Notes: generated by a model not told the origin, from the sequence alone. DNA of 39,447 nt from Neisseria perflava (GCF_024170405.1 NZ_JALJYC010000024.1:1-39447); one strand, 5' to 3'; shown: positions 25,389 to 33,776, counted from the stretch's first letter. A program made the numbers and translations.

Positions 25389-26519
25389 ATGATGTACGAT
25401 GCGCCCCCCACTCCCAAAGACGAGCTGTTCGGCTGGCTGCGCCATATGAACAAATACAAAGGCTCGGATTTGTTTGTAACCCCCAATTTCCCGCCGGCCA
25501 TGAAAGTGGACGGTAAAATTACGCGCCTGTCGGATGAGCCGCTGAGCGCCGAGCGCTGCATGGAAATCACTTTTTCCATCATGAACCAAAAGCAGATCGA
25601 AGAGTTTTCCAATACCAATGAATGCAATTTCTCCATCAGCCTGCCCGATACCAGCCGTTTCCGTGTCAATGCGATGGTGCAGCGAGGCGCGACAACGCTG
25701 GTGTTGCGCTCCATTACCGGCGATATTCCGAAGTTTGAAACCCTGAATCTGCCGCCGATTTTACAAGAAATCGCTTTGCGCAAGCGCGGCTTGGTGATTT
25801 TTACCGGCGCAACCGGTTCGGGCAAATCCACCTCGCTGGCCTCGCTCATCGACTACCGCAATGAAAACAGCTTCGACCACATTATTACCATCGAAGACCC
25901 GATTGAGTTTGTCCACCAGCATAAAAATTCCATCATCACCCAACGCGAAATCGGCGTGGATACCGAAAACTGGTCGGTTGCCCTGAAAAATACCCTGCGC
26001 CAAGCGCCGGATGTGATTCTCATCGGCGAGATTCGTGACCGCGAAACCATGGATTATGCGATTGCATTTTCCGAAACCGGCCACCTGTGTTTGGCCACCT
26101 TGCACGCCAACAATACTAACCAAGCGCTTGACCGTATCATCAACTTTTTCCCGGAAGAGCGCCGTACCCAGCTCTTAACCGACTTATCGTTGAATCTGCA
26201 AGCCTTTATTTCACAACGTCTTATCCCGCGCGAATCAGGCAAAGGCCGCGTGGCGGCGGTAGAAGTATTGCTCAACTCGCCGCTGATTGCCGATTTGATT
26301 CATAAGGGCGAGATTTACGGCATCAAAGAGCTGATGAAAAAGTCCACCGCCCAAGGCATGCAAACCTTCGACCAAGCCTTGTACGAGTTGTATGAAAACG
26401 GCGACATCAGTTTTCAAGAGGCCATTAAAAATGCCGACTCCGCGCATGATTTGCGCTTAGACATCCAACTGCGCAGCCGCCGTGCACAAAATGCTGGGCC
26501 GGATTTGGAATTGATTTGA
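25389..26519 (+). CDS. pilT2: PilT/PilU-family type IV pilus retraction ATPase (probably PilT2)
   Basis: 376 residues from ATG 25389, 10 nt after AAGGA; the TTG at 25380 is less likely. Walker A GATGSGKST is at 140-148, the Walker B/Glu box LIGEIRDRE near 211-218 (E214), and the His box TLHANN at 238-243. The N-terminal PAS-like domain covers about 10-115. Hexameric PilT-type ATPases power pilus retraction for twitching and DNA uptake. It is not beside a pilT gene, unlike typical pilU, and it is divergent from mtnN, an arrangement I associate with neisserial pilT2; that assignment is from memory. It converges on modC across a DUS terminator. Confidence 0.9.
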   Translation: MMYDAPPTPKDELFGWLRHMNKYKGSDLFVTPNFPPAMKVDGKITRLSDEPLSAERCMEITFSIMNQKQIEEFSNTNECNFSISLPDTSRFRVNAMVQRGATTLVLRSITGDIPKFETLNLPPILQEIALRKRGLVIFTGATGSGKSTSLASLIDYRNENSFDHIITIEDPIEFVHQHKNSIITQREIGVDTENWSVALKNTLRQAPDVILIGEIRDRETMDYAIAFSETGHLCLATLHANNTNQALDRIINFFPEERRTQLLTDLSLNLQAFISQRLIPRESGKGRVAAVEVLLNSPLIADLIHKGEIYGIKELMKKSTAQGMQTFDQALYELYENGDISFQEAIKNADSAHDLRLDIQLRSRRAQNAGPDLELI

Positions 26520-26552
26520 GTTTGTCGGCTATCGCCGTTATCTGTTGAAAAT

Positions 26553-26588
26553 AAAATGCCGTCTGAAAATTTTTTCAGACGGCATTTT
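26553..26588. terminator. Bidirectional AT-DUS inverted terminator
   Basis: An AAAATGCCGTCTGAAAA arm and its complement with a minimal loop, between the convergent pilus ATPase gene and modC. Confidence 0.88.
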
Positions 26589-26602
26589 CTATCTTTCTAT
26601 CT

Positions 26603-27286
26603 TTATTTTCTTTCTAACGACAGCCCACCGGCGTCCATGTGCCATACTTCATCCGCCAAAGCATCCGCATCGGCTCGGTCATGACTGATAAGCAACATCG
26701 GAATGCCGCTCTGCTGCTGTATATTCAATACCTCCTGCCGCGTATGCGCCCGTAAATCGGTATCCAAGGCGGAAAACGGCTCGTCCAGCAGCAACAACTC
26801 CGGCTCAGTAATCAAGGCGCGCGCTAATGCGGTACGCTGCTTTTGCCCGCCGGAAATGCGGTTAGGATAATGCCCGGCTACCCGCTGCAACTGCAAGCGT
26901 TCCAGCCAATATTGCGCTTTTTCAGAGTGCGCAGCCTGCCCGTGATTCGGCCTTTTCGGTGGATTGCGTATGCCCTGATACAGACCGAACTCAATATTTT
27001 GCGCTACCGTCAAATGAGGAAACAGCGCATAATCTTGAAACAGCAGGCCGACTTTGCGCTGCCGGGCTGCCAAATCAGTACGCGTTGCACTGTCAAACCA
27101 AGTTTTACCGCCTATGCGGATATGCCCGCTGTCCGGCCGGATAAGCCCGCTCAACATCTGAAACGTCAGGCTTTTTCCCGAGCCGGATGCGCCGAGAATC
27201 ACCAATTTTTGTGCGTCCGACTGCAAAGCGATATTCAACTCAAACCCTGGCAATTTTTTGTGCAATTCAATCTCAAAACGCATCAT
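26603..27286 (-). CDS. modC: Molybdate ABC transporter ATP-binding protein
   Basis: 227 residues from the ATG at 27286, which overlaps the modB stop (ATGA). A longer frame to 27343 would run into modB. Walker A GASGSGKS is at 32-39, the Q-loop is in LLFQDYALFPH, the signature is ISGGQKQRTALARAL, and Walker B is LLLLDEPFSALD. Canonical ModC proteins are about 350 residues with a C-terminal molybdate-binding Mop/TOBE domain; this one stops after the ATPase core, so the regulatory domain is missing. The neighbouring modB and modA identify the substrate. Confidence 0.92.
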   Translation of the reverse strand: MMRFEIELHKKLPGFELNIALQSDAQKLVILGASGSGKSLTFQMLSGLIRPDSGHIRIGGKTWFDSATRTDLAARQRKVGLLFQDYALFPHLTVAQNIEFGLYQGIRNPPKRPNHGQAAHSEKAQYWLERLQLQRVAGHYPNRISGGQKQRTALARALITEPELLLLDEPFSALDTDLRAHTRQEVLNIQQQSGIPMLLISHDRADADALADEVWHMDAGGLSLERK

Positions 27287-27957
27287 TTGCCCCCTTCGTG
27301 CGCTTTCATTAGACGGCCTGCCAGCAGCAACACCACAATACATACTGCCGACACCAACACCACCAAGCCGTTGGCCAAAGCGTCATTGCCCGCCTGCACC
27401 GCCTCATAAATGGAGATGGACAGCGTTTGTGTCTGCCCGGGAATACTGCCCGCAATCATCAAAGTTGCACCAAATTCGCCCAATGCACGGGCAAAAGCCA
27501 GCAATATCCCCGCCAAAATGCCGCGCCAGGCCAAGGGCAGTGACACGCGGAAAAATACTGCCCACTCGTTCAAGCCCAATACCCGCGCCGCTTGTTCCAA
27601 CTGCGGATTCACTTCCTCAAACGCCGCCCGCGCCGGTTTGAACACCAGCGGGAAAGTCACCACCACGGCGGCGATGACTGCACCCTGCCAAGTAAAAATC
27701 AGATTGATACCAAACGCAGATTTTAACCACGCGCCCAAAGCGCTGTTGCGCCCGAAAGCCACTAATAGGTAATAGCCCATCACCGTCGGCGGCAAAACCA
27801 TCGGCAGGGTCAGCAGGGTATCCAGTAAATTGCGGCCGTGAAAGCGCCAACGTGCCAGCGCAAAACCGGCCGCCGTACCGAAAATAATATTCAGCAAAGT
27901 GGCAGTTCCAGCCACTTTCAGCGACAGCAGTAAGGTAATGATTAGAGATTCGTTCAT
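27283..27957 (-). CDS. modB: Molybdate ABC transporter permease
   Basis: A 224-residue inner-membrane protein with five to six hydrophobic segments. The LPMVLPPTVMGYYLLVAFGR segment and the EAA-type loop ALGEFGATLMIAGSIPGQT with following SISIYEAVQAG are characteristic of ModB. It forms the channel of ModABC. It follows modA after a 135-bp gap containing an inverted-repeat hairpin and overlaps modC by 4 nt. A DUS-like word with a missing base lies near 27310. Confidence 0.95.
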   Translation of the reverse strand: MNESLIITLLLSLKVAGTATLLNIIFGTAAGFALARWRFHGRNLLDTLLTLPMVLPPTVMGYYLLVAFGRNSALGAWLKSAFGINLIFTWQGAVIAAVVVTFPLVFKPARAAFEEVNPQLEQAARVLGLNEWAVFFRVSLPLAWRGILAGILLAFARALGEFGATLMIAGSIPGQTQTLSISIYEAVQAGNDALANGLVVLVSAVCIVVLLLAGRLMKAHEGGK

Positions 27958-28025
27958 AAAATGGGAAAAGGCCGCACCAAAGGCAGGCTTTGCACTCTGA
28001 AAACGGCCGATGTGAAGATAAAGGC

Positions 28026-28080
28026 GGTAGGTTTTAACCCAATCAAATAAAGCAAGTAAAACGGTGGGTTGAAACCTACC
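28026..28080. repeat. Inverted repeat hairpin between modA and modB
   Basis: A 16-bp arm (28026-28041, GGTAGGTTTTAACCCA) pairs with 28065-28080 at 15 of 16 positions, with a 23-nt loop. Its words resemble the element at 15768-15842. It lies inside the operon, where it could reduce read-through or protect the modA mRNA end. Confidence 0.6.
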
Positions 28081-28092
28081 CTGTGGGTTTGA

Positions 28093-28839
28093 TTAACGCG
28101 GTTTTTTAAAACCGTATTTCGCCAATACGCCCTGACCTTGCGCAGACAACACATACTGCGTAAAGCGTTTGGCTTCGGCTTTTTGCTTGCTGTCGGCAGT
28201 GACCGCAATCGGGTAAGACACCGGCTGCTGCGTCGGCACGGTTTTCAAGACTTTCACTTTGTCTTTCATCAAAGCCGCGTCGGTATTGTAAACAAAGCCT
28301 GCATCCACTTCGCCGCGTGCCACATAATCCAGCGACTGGCGCACGTTTTGGGTGGTAATCACTTTCGGCTGAATGGCCGCCCATACGCCGGCTTTTTCCA
28401 GCGCGGCTTTGGTGTAACGGCCGACCGGTACGCTTTGCGGGTTGCTGACGGCAATGCGGTCAAAGCGGTAACTTTCCAAATCATTCAGACGGCCTACGCT
28501 CAATTTGCTGTTTTTCGGCGCGGCGATCACCAATGAATTTAAGGCAAAGGTTTTGCGGGTGGCTTTGTCAATCACATTTTTTGCCTGCGCCTGGCTCATG
28601 GTTTCTTCATCGGCAAAGGCGACCACGTCCACAGGAGCGCCTTGCAAGACTTGTTGCAGCAGGGCGCCCGAACCGGCGGTGTTCAGCTTGATTTTGCTTT
28701 GCGGATATTGTTTTTCATATTTGGCGGCAATTTCGCCGAATGCGTCTTTCAAGCTGGCGGCGGCGGAAACGGTAATGTCGGCGGCAAACAGCGGGGTGGC
28801 AACCGCGCTCAAAAGTAAAAATAAAGCAGATTTTTTCAT
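28093..28839 (-). CDS. modA: Molybdate ABC transporter substrate-binding protein
   Basis: 248 residues. The Sec signal peptide MKKSALFLLLSAVATPLFA is cleaved before ADITVSAAASLKDAF, where the AASL region holds conserved oxyanion ligands. NTAGSGALLQQVLQGAPVDVVAFAD, PVGRYTKAALEKAGVW and GFVYNTDA are ModA motifs. The protein is a periplasmic receptor for molybdate and tungstate. It is the first gene of modABC, and a DUS lies in the coding region at 28484-28495. Confidence 0.96.
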   Translation of the reverse strand: MKKSALFLLLSAVATPLFAADITVSAAASLKDAFGEIAAKYEKQYPQSKIKLNTAGSGALLQQVLQGAPVDVVAFADEETMSQAQAKNVIDKATRKTFALNSLVIAAPKNSKLSVGRLNDLESYRFDRIAVSNPQSVPVGRYTKAALEKAGVWAAIQPKVITTQNVRQSLDYVARGEVDAGFVYNTDAALMKDKVKVLKTVPTQQPVSYPIAVTADSKQKAEAKRFTQYVLSAQGQGVLAKYGFKKPR

Positions 28840-28906
28840 TAATATGTTCCTTGATGTAAAGAATAGTGTTTTATCATTTTTTGGTTTTAATAAAATAATT
28901 CTTTAG

Positions 28907-28928
28907 AATTAGTTATAAAGGACTAATT
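28907..28928. promoter_or_regulatory. Palindromic operator candidate upstream of modABC
   Basis: AATTAGT and ACTAATT form a perfect 7-bp inverted repeat with an 8-bp spacer, about 70 bp upstream of modA. On the minus strand a TATAAT lies at 28931-28926, overlapping one arm. The location suggests a repressor site (a ModE-type or other regulator), but no consensus was matched. Confidence 0.35.
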
Positions 28929-29045
28929 ATATATGTAAACGTAATAACCGCAGACTACCGCTTGACCTCTCCATATTCCGTCAATATCGGTTTGGATTAC
29001 CTGTCTCTTGCCTCTTAATCGAAACAGGCAGCCATTCGCAGCCCT

Positions 29046-29069
29046 ATGCCGTCTGAAAAAACGTATAAT
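29046..29069 (+). promoter_or_regulatory. azlC -10 element next to a DUS
   Basis: TATAAT at 29064-29069 lies 33 bp before azlC. An AT-DUS (29046-29057) occupies the spacer region upstream. No good -35 is visible. Confidence 0.45.
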
Positions 29070-29101
29070 AGCGGGCTGTTTGTTACCCTATAAATGACTT
29101 T

Positions 29102-29809
29102 ATGAACCCCGCTTCTCCCCAATCCGATTTCAAACGCGGCATGAAAGACTGCTCGCCCATGCTTATCGGGCTGCTGCCGTGGGCAATTATCCTCGGCGTG
29201 CAAGGCGGTCAGAAAGGCATGAGCTGGTTAGAAATGCTGATGATGACCGGCATGAATTTCGCCGGCGGCTCGGAGTTTGCCGCCGTTAACCTGTGGGCGC
29301 ACCCGCTGCCGATTCTGCTGATTGCCACCGTTACTTTTATGATTAATTCGCGCCATATTCTGATGGGTGCGGCCTTGGCGCCCTATATGAAAGGCATGCC
29401 GCTGAAAAAAGTCATGCCTGCGCTGTTTTTTATGTGCGACGAGAGCTGGGCGATGGGCTTGGCTGAAGCGCAGCGACGCAAAGCCGCCGGTTTGGGCGGT
29501 TTCAACCTGCCGTATTACATGGGTGTGTGTTTTATCTTCTATACCTTTTGGATCAGCTTTGCTGCCATCGGCGCGGCGGTGGGCCCAATGTTCGGCGATG
29601 TGGCGGCATGGGGCTTCGGCATGGCGTTTCCGGCGGTGTTTTTGGTATTGATGCGCGGCATGTGGGAAGGTTTTGCCGCTGCGCGGCCGTGGCTGGTCAG
29701 CCTAATTGTCGCCGCCGTTACTTATTTATCCGTTGACGGCGCGTGGTACGTCCCCGCCGGCGCTTTATCCGGCCTGCTGGCAGCCTATTGGTGGGGAGAA
29801 CAAGAATGA
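29102..29809 (+). CDS. azlC: AzlC-family branched-chain amino acid exporter, large subunit
   Basis: A 235-residue inner-membrane protein with about six to seven hydrophobic segments. The family pattern is clear: FKRGMKDCSPMLIGLLPWAIILGVQG near the N-terminus, GMNFAGGSEFAAVNLW, and MINSRHILMGAALAPYMKGM with an FMCDESWAMG box. With AzlD it forms a branched-chain amino acid efflux pump (YgaZ/YgaH in E. coli). Its stop overlaps the azlD start by 4 nt (ATGA). Confidence 0.93.
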   Translation: MNPASPQSDFKRGMKDCSPMLIGLLPWAIILGVQGGQKGMSWLEMLMMTGMNFAGGSEFAAVNLWAHPLPILLIATVTFMINSRHILMGAALAPYMKGMPLKKVMPALFFMCDESWAMGLAEAQRRKAAGLGGFNLPYYMGVCFIFYTFWISFAAIGAAVGPMFGDVAAWGFGMAFPAVFLVLMRGMWEGFAAARPWLVSLIVAAVTYLSVDGAWYVPAGALSGLLAAYWWGEQE

Positions 29810-30108
29810 CCGTCGCTTGGGATTCGTTTTTGGTATTTTGCAGCATGTTGGCGGTGACTTATTCTACCCGCCTGATTGGTTTCTTCGCCCTGCGCAACCG
29901 CACTTTGAGCCGCCGTGCGCAAGTGGTGATGGAAGCCGCGCCCGGCTGCGTGTTGATTTCGGTGATTGCACCCTATTTTGTGTCCGACAAACCGCACGAA
30001 CTGATTGCCATCGCGCTGACTGTATTCGCCGCCAGCCGTTTTTCCATGCTGACCACGGTATTGGTGGGCGTGATTTCGGCAGGAGTACTCGGTCATTTGA
30101 TGGGTTGA
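29806..30108 (+). CDS. azlD: AzlD-family branched-chain amino acid exporter, small subunit
   Basis: 100 residues from the ATG at 29806, in an ATGA overlap with azlC. An upstream in-frame start at 29743 lies within azlC and is rejected. Three to four hydrophobic segments are present, and the TYSTRLIGFFALR and APGCVLISVIAPYF stretches are typical of AzlD/YgaH. It is followed 4 bp later by the frameshifted argO/lysE gene, making an amino-acid-export cluster. Confidence 0.92.
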   Translation: MTVAWDSFLVFCSMLAVTYSTRLIGFFALRNRTLSRRAQVVMEAAPGCVLISVIAPYFVSDKPHELIAIALTVFAASRFSMLTTVLVGVISAGVLGHLMG

Positions 30109-30112
30109 ACAC

Positions 30113-30742
30113 ATGAACGCCTTCTCAACGGCCTGATGATTACAGGCAGCCTGATTATCGCCATCGGCGCACAAAATGCTTTTGTCTTAAAAAGCGGCCT
30201 ACTCAAGCAACACAGCGGCTTAGTGGCAATGCTGTGTTGGCTGTGCGACATTGCGCTTATCGGCTTGGGCGTATTCGGCATTACCGCATTGATTGCCGAC
30301 AACGGCTCTGCCGCCATGCTGCTGTCGCTACTGGGCGGCCTGTTTCTGCTGGCCTACGGCTTGTTGAGCGCACGCCGGGCATGGCACGGCGGCAATCAGT
30401 TGAGCGTAGATGGCGGCAATACACCCGCTGTCTCGCGTTGGAAAACCGCCGCAACCACGCTAGCGCTGACCCTGTTGAATCCGCATGTGTATATTGATGC
30501 CGTCATGCTGATTGGCGGCAGTGCGGCGGCGCTGAGGCCGTCTGAAAAAGGGCTGTTTTTCCTCGGCGCGATTACCGCTTCGGGCTTATGGTTTTTACGG
30601 CATTGCCTACGGCGCACGCCTGCTGCTGCCGCTGTTTCGCCGTGAAGCCGTATGGCGGCTGCTCGACAGCCTGATGATTGCCGTGATGATGTGGTATTTG
30701 GCGTTCGGGCTGCTGCGGCAAGCGTGGCAAACCGCCGCATAA
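30113..30742 (+). pseudogene. argO: LysE/ArgO-family amino acid exporter, frameshifted twice
   Basis: The longest reading frame (30136-30645) starts inside the family's first helix and ends in a foreign tail. Restoring one base near 30124 turns the region from ATG 30113 into MNAFLNGLMITGS joined to LIIAIGAQNAFVLKSGLLKQH, the normal start. Removing one T from the T5 run at about 30592-30596 restores WFYGIAYGARLLLPLF and continues to a stop at 30742. The two changes cancel, and the repaired gene would have 209 codons, the usual size for this arginine/lysine exporter family. So it is either recently inactivated or carries two sequencing errors in short runs. A DUS lies within it near 30537. Confidence 0.82.
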
Positions 30743-30776
30743 ACATCCCCACCTATGCGAACAAACCACACGAATA

Positions 30777-30806
30777 TTCAGACGGCCTGTATAATGGCCG
30801 TCTGAA
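30777..30806. promoter_or_regulatory. Inverted DUS pair with TATAAT in its loop, before rlmB
   Basis: A complement DUS (30777-30788) and GGCCGTCTGAA (30796-30806) flank TATAAT at 30790-30795. The element is 34 bp upstream of rlmB, a normal -10 to start distance. It may act as terminator for azlCD-argO, as rlmB promoter, or both. Confidence 0.5.
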
Positions 30807-30828
30807 ATTTTTTCCAAGATACGCAATT

Positions 30829-31578
30829 ATGGCTAACCAACGCTTAATCTACGGCTTCCACGCCGTCAACGCTCGCCTGTGGCAAAATCCGAAATCCATT
30901 ACCGAGCTGTATATCCAAGAAGGCAAGTCCGACGCGCGTACACGCGAAGTGTTGGAAAAAGCCGGTGCTGAAAACGTGCGCGTGCACTTTGCCAACATCG
31001 ACCGCCTTAATACCATCAGCAAAGGCGCGCGCCATCAGGGTGTGGTCGGCTTTATCGACGCCTCGAAAAACCATGTCCACTTGGAAGACGTATTGGAAAA
31101 CCTGCGCGAACCGGCTTTATTGCTGGTACTCGACGGCATTACCGACCCGCACAACCTCGGCGCCTGCCTGCGTACCGCCGACGCAATGGGCGTGCATGCG
31201 GTGATTGCACCCAAAGACAAAAGCGCCGGCCTAAACGCCACCGTCAGCAAAGTCGCCTGCGGCGCGGCGGAAACCGTACCTTATATTACCGTGACCAATC
31301 TTGCCCGTACCCTGCGCGAGCTGAAAGAATACGGCATTTGGATAGTCGGCACCGACATGGGCGGCGACGCCGATTTGTACCATGCCGATTTACCCGACAG
31401 CATTGCCTGGGTGATGGGCAACGAAGGCGAAGGCATGCGCCGCCTGACCCGCGAACATTGCGATATGCTGGTGTCGATTCCAATGTTTGGCACAGTCGAA
31501 AGCATGAATGTTTCCGTATCCGCCGGGATGGTATTGAGCGAAACCCGCCGTCAGCGGGTGTTGAAAGCGGAGCAATAA
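30829..31578 (+). CDS. rlmB: 23S rRNA (guanosine-2251-2'-O)-methyltransferase
   Basis: 249 residues from the ATG at 30829; an in-frame extension back to 30652 overlaps argO and the DUS hairpin and is rejected. The N-terminal RNA-binding domain starts RLIYGFHAVNARL. The SPOUT catalytic domain shows the knotted motifs LDGITDPHNLGACLRTADA, WVMGNEGEGMRRLT and IPMFGTVESMNVSVSAG. It methylates the ribose of G2251 in the P-loop of 23S rRNA. It converges on the N-glucosyltransferase gene across a long DUS terminator. Confidence 0.97.
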   Translation: MANQRLIYGFHAVNARLWQNPKSITELYIQEGKSDARTREVLEKAGAENVRVHFANIDRLNTISKGARHQGVVGFIDASKNHVHLEDVLENLREPALLLVLDGITDPHNLGACLRTADAMGVHAVIAPKDKSAGLNATVSKVACGAAETVPYITVTNLARTLRELKEYGIWIVGTDMGGDADLYHADLPDSIAWVMGNEGEGMRRLTREHCDMLVSIPMFGTVESMNVSVSAGMVLSETRRQRVLKAEQ

Positions 31579-31606
31579 CGCCGCGCTTGCGTAGTCGTAA
31601 AAACTA

Positions 31607-31648
31607 AAAAGGCCGTCTGAAAGCGATTTTGTCTTTCAGACGGCCTTT
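31607..31648. terminator. Bidirectional inverted DUS terminator
   Basis: AAAGGCCGTCTGAAAG (31608-31623) pairs exactly with 31633-31648 between the convergent rlmB and the N-glucosyltransferase gene. Confidence 0.9.
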
Positions 31649-31678
31649 GTTTTATATCATCAAAAATACGAAAAAATA

Positions 31679-33604
31679 TCAGCTCTTAATCCGGTTTACC
31701 AACTGTTGCGACCAATCGCCTTTATAGCCTTCCAGCTTGGATACTTTTTCCATCAACACCTCACCCATCGGGCTAGGATCGCCGGTAAACAGTGTTTGCA
31801 GGCCGTTGTTTTCGATAATCTGGCGGCGCAATGCCAAGCGCTCTTCGTGGTTTTCCGCCAAACGGATGGCGCGTTCGATATATTCTTCCACCGTATGCGC
31901 CACCAACCAATCGGGCAGACCCAAGCGTTTAAACAAGCCTTCGTCAATGTGTTCGTGCACTTCAGGGCCGGTTTTGCAGATACCGACCAAACCCAGCGTC
32001 ACCATGTCGATAATGCCGTTGGTATTACCAAACGGAAACGGGTTAATCATCATGTCGCATTCGCGCAAAACGTCCAGATATTTCAGATACGGCTGCTGCG
32101 GGTAAGCGGTAACGTCGTTGCCTAAAAACGATTTCAGAAAACGCTCGATATACAAATGCGAAATCCCGCCCGACTGTCCCATGGCAAAATGAAAATGCAC
32201 TTTTACCTTGGCTTTGTCGCGAATCTGGCGGCAGGCATCTAAGAAATACGGATTCAGCTTCATGGTGGTGGAAGCCACGCCGATTTGCACCACTTCGGGA
32301 TGTTCGCGCAGCTTGTAATCCACTTTTTCCGGCGCTAAAGCGGACGGTACATACGGCAGCGCGTCTTTGGGCAGGCGCAGCAGCGTCTCGCTGAAACAGT
32401 CTTCCGAGCCGACATAATCGTCTTCTACAATCACATATTCGATAAATTGCGAATGCGTGGTCGCCGGATGGCCGAGCGCGATGGCCTGAATCGGCGCAAG
32501 ACGGGTGTTGCTGGCAAAAATGGTGGTTAAATCCATGCCGATACTCGGCATGTAAAACACCGCCGGTTGCACACGTTCGCAAATACTGCGCACAAATTGC
32601 AGGCGCTCGATGGTGTTTTTATTGCGATCAAGCTGGTGGAACACGTCAAACACCTCGCGGCCGGGTTTGTCCACCAGATCGCTGCCGATACCGACGATGT
32701 AAAAATGCTTACGCGCCGCACGCAATGAGGTCGAGTGGGTACGGAAAATCGAGTGCGCCGAATGGAAATGCTCCAGCAACACCACCATTACCGGTTTGCC
32801 GTTAATCCGGCCGATTTTCTTCACGTCGCGGTCTTTCCAACCGCCTTCGAGCAGATGGCGGCGGATAACTTCATTAATACTTTCTTTAATGCGGTGTTTG
32901 TCGGCATCCAAAACATAGCTGCTGTGCATATACACATCGTGGGTAATGCGGCTGGGCAGTTTGTTGAGGTTTTGAATGGTTTTCAGCTTGGGCGGAAACC
33001 ATTTCAAAATCATGCTGTGTTTGCCGTGCGCGGCAATCGTACCGGTAAAACGCGGCGAGAGCAGGGCAAAACACAACGACGCACATAAATCCGGATTCAG
33101 CTTCCATAAGACTTCAAAATCCAAATTGATATTGGACTCGGGGAAATACAAAATAAAAAACTTCTGAATCACACTCGGATTTTTAGCCGGCAGGCTGATA
33201 CTGTTGGGGTCTTTCTCCACTCCGGCCGGACGGGTATCAAACGAGCGCAGAATATGGTCGGCGTTGATATAGGGCGAAGTGGCGAAAATCAGCGCCAACC
33301 AGCGTTGCAAGGTCAGCAGCGTCAATACGCCCTGCTCGGAAAAAGTCAGATCGGGCTGCTGGAACAAAGTCGTGACTGCCGCCGCCATACGGGTGGCAAA
33401 CAGGCGGATGCCTTCAAACGGCATGTTTTTTAATTGCGCCGGCAATTCCGCTTCAATCCCCTGAATACCGCCGAAATTGCGGTCGAGCGCCTGCAAAATT
33501 TTAATCAGTTCCCGACAGGAAACTTCATGATTGTTTTCCCGCACGGCTTGTTCAAAAGCCGTCAAACTGGCAACGGGTTCTTTTTTTTCTGTTTGTTCTG
33601 TCAT
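31679..33604 (-). CDS. HMW1C-like cytoplasmic N-glucosyltransferase (GT41)
   Basis: 641 residues from the ATG at 33604; a TTG two codons upstream is less likely. The C-terminal region is very characteristic of HMW1C/NGT enzymes: FHFAMGQSGGISHLYIERFL, CDMMINPFPFGNTNGIIDMV, TGPEVHEHIDEGLFKRLGLP and IENNGLQTLFTGDPSPMG. The N-terminal part (about 1-250) is the all-alpha domain and the middle and C-terminal parts form a GT-B fold. Family members add glucose from UDP-glucose to Asn in NX(S/T) of adhesins in the cytoplasm. Usually they sit beside an HMW-type two-partner-secretion or autotransporter adhesin gene; none is adjacent here. Flanking genes (rlmB, uvrA) are housekeeping. Confidence 0.92.
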   Translation of the reverse strand: MTEQTEKKEPVASLTAFEQAVRENNHEVSCRELIKILQALDRNFGGIQGIEAELPAQLKNMPFEGIRLFATRMAAAVTTLFQQPDLTFSEQGVLTLLTLQRWLALIFATSPYINADHILRSFDTRPAGVEKDPNSISLPAKNPSVIQKFFILYFPESNINLDFEVLWKLNPDLCASLCFALLSPRFTGTIAAHGKHSMILKWFPPKLKTIQNLNKLPSRITHDVYMHSSYVLDADKHRIKESINEVIRRHLLEGGWKDRDVKKIGRINGKPVMVVLLEHFHSAHSIFRTHSTSLRAARKHFYIVGIGSDLVDKPGREVFDVFHQLDRNKNTIERLQFVRSICERVQPAVFYMPSIGMDLTTIFASNTRLAPIQAIALGHPATTHSQFIEYVIVEDDYVGSEDCFSETLLRLPKDALPYVPSALAPEKVDYKLREHPEVVQIGVASTTMKLNPYFLDACRQIRDKAKVKVHFHFAMGQSGGISHLYIERFLKSFLGNDVTAYPQQPYLKYLDVLRECDMMINPFPFGNTNGIIDMVTLGLVGICKTGPEVHEHIDEGLFKRLGLPDWLVAHTVEEYIERAIRLAENHEERLALRRQIIENNGLQTLFTGDPSPMGEVLMEKVSKLEGYKGDWSQQLVNRIKS

Positions 33605-33776
33605 TTCCAACTCTGAGTCATTAGCCTAACCATCACGCTTGGAATTTTACCCAATCCGCCCGCAAAAAGCGATGCTGTTTATACCGCTTATCCGAATTAA
33701 AAGCCGAACTTCCGCTCCAAACCGCCGCTGCGGTTGTCCGATTACAACACCTGACCAGCCTGCCGCGCCGTTTGTC

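Noticed and set aside
25256..25849. A 197-residue minus-strand ORF opposite the pilus ATPase gene
   Set aside because: It overlaps a gene with clear Walker and His-box motifs and shows no family features of its own.
30652..30828. N-terminal extension of rlmB
   Set aside because: It would read through the argO 3' end and the DUS hairpin, while the ATG at 30829 gives the normal RlmB N-terminus.
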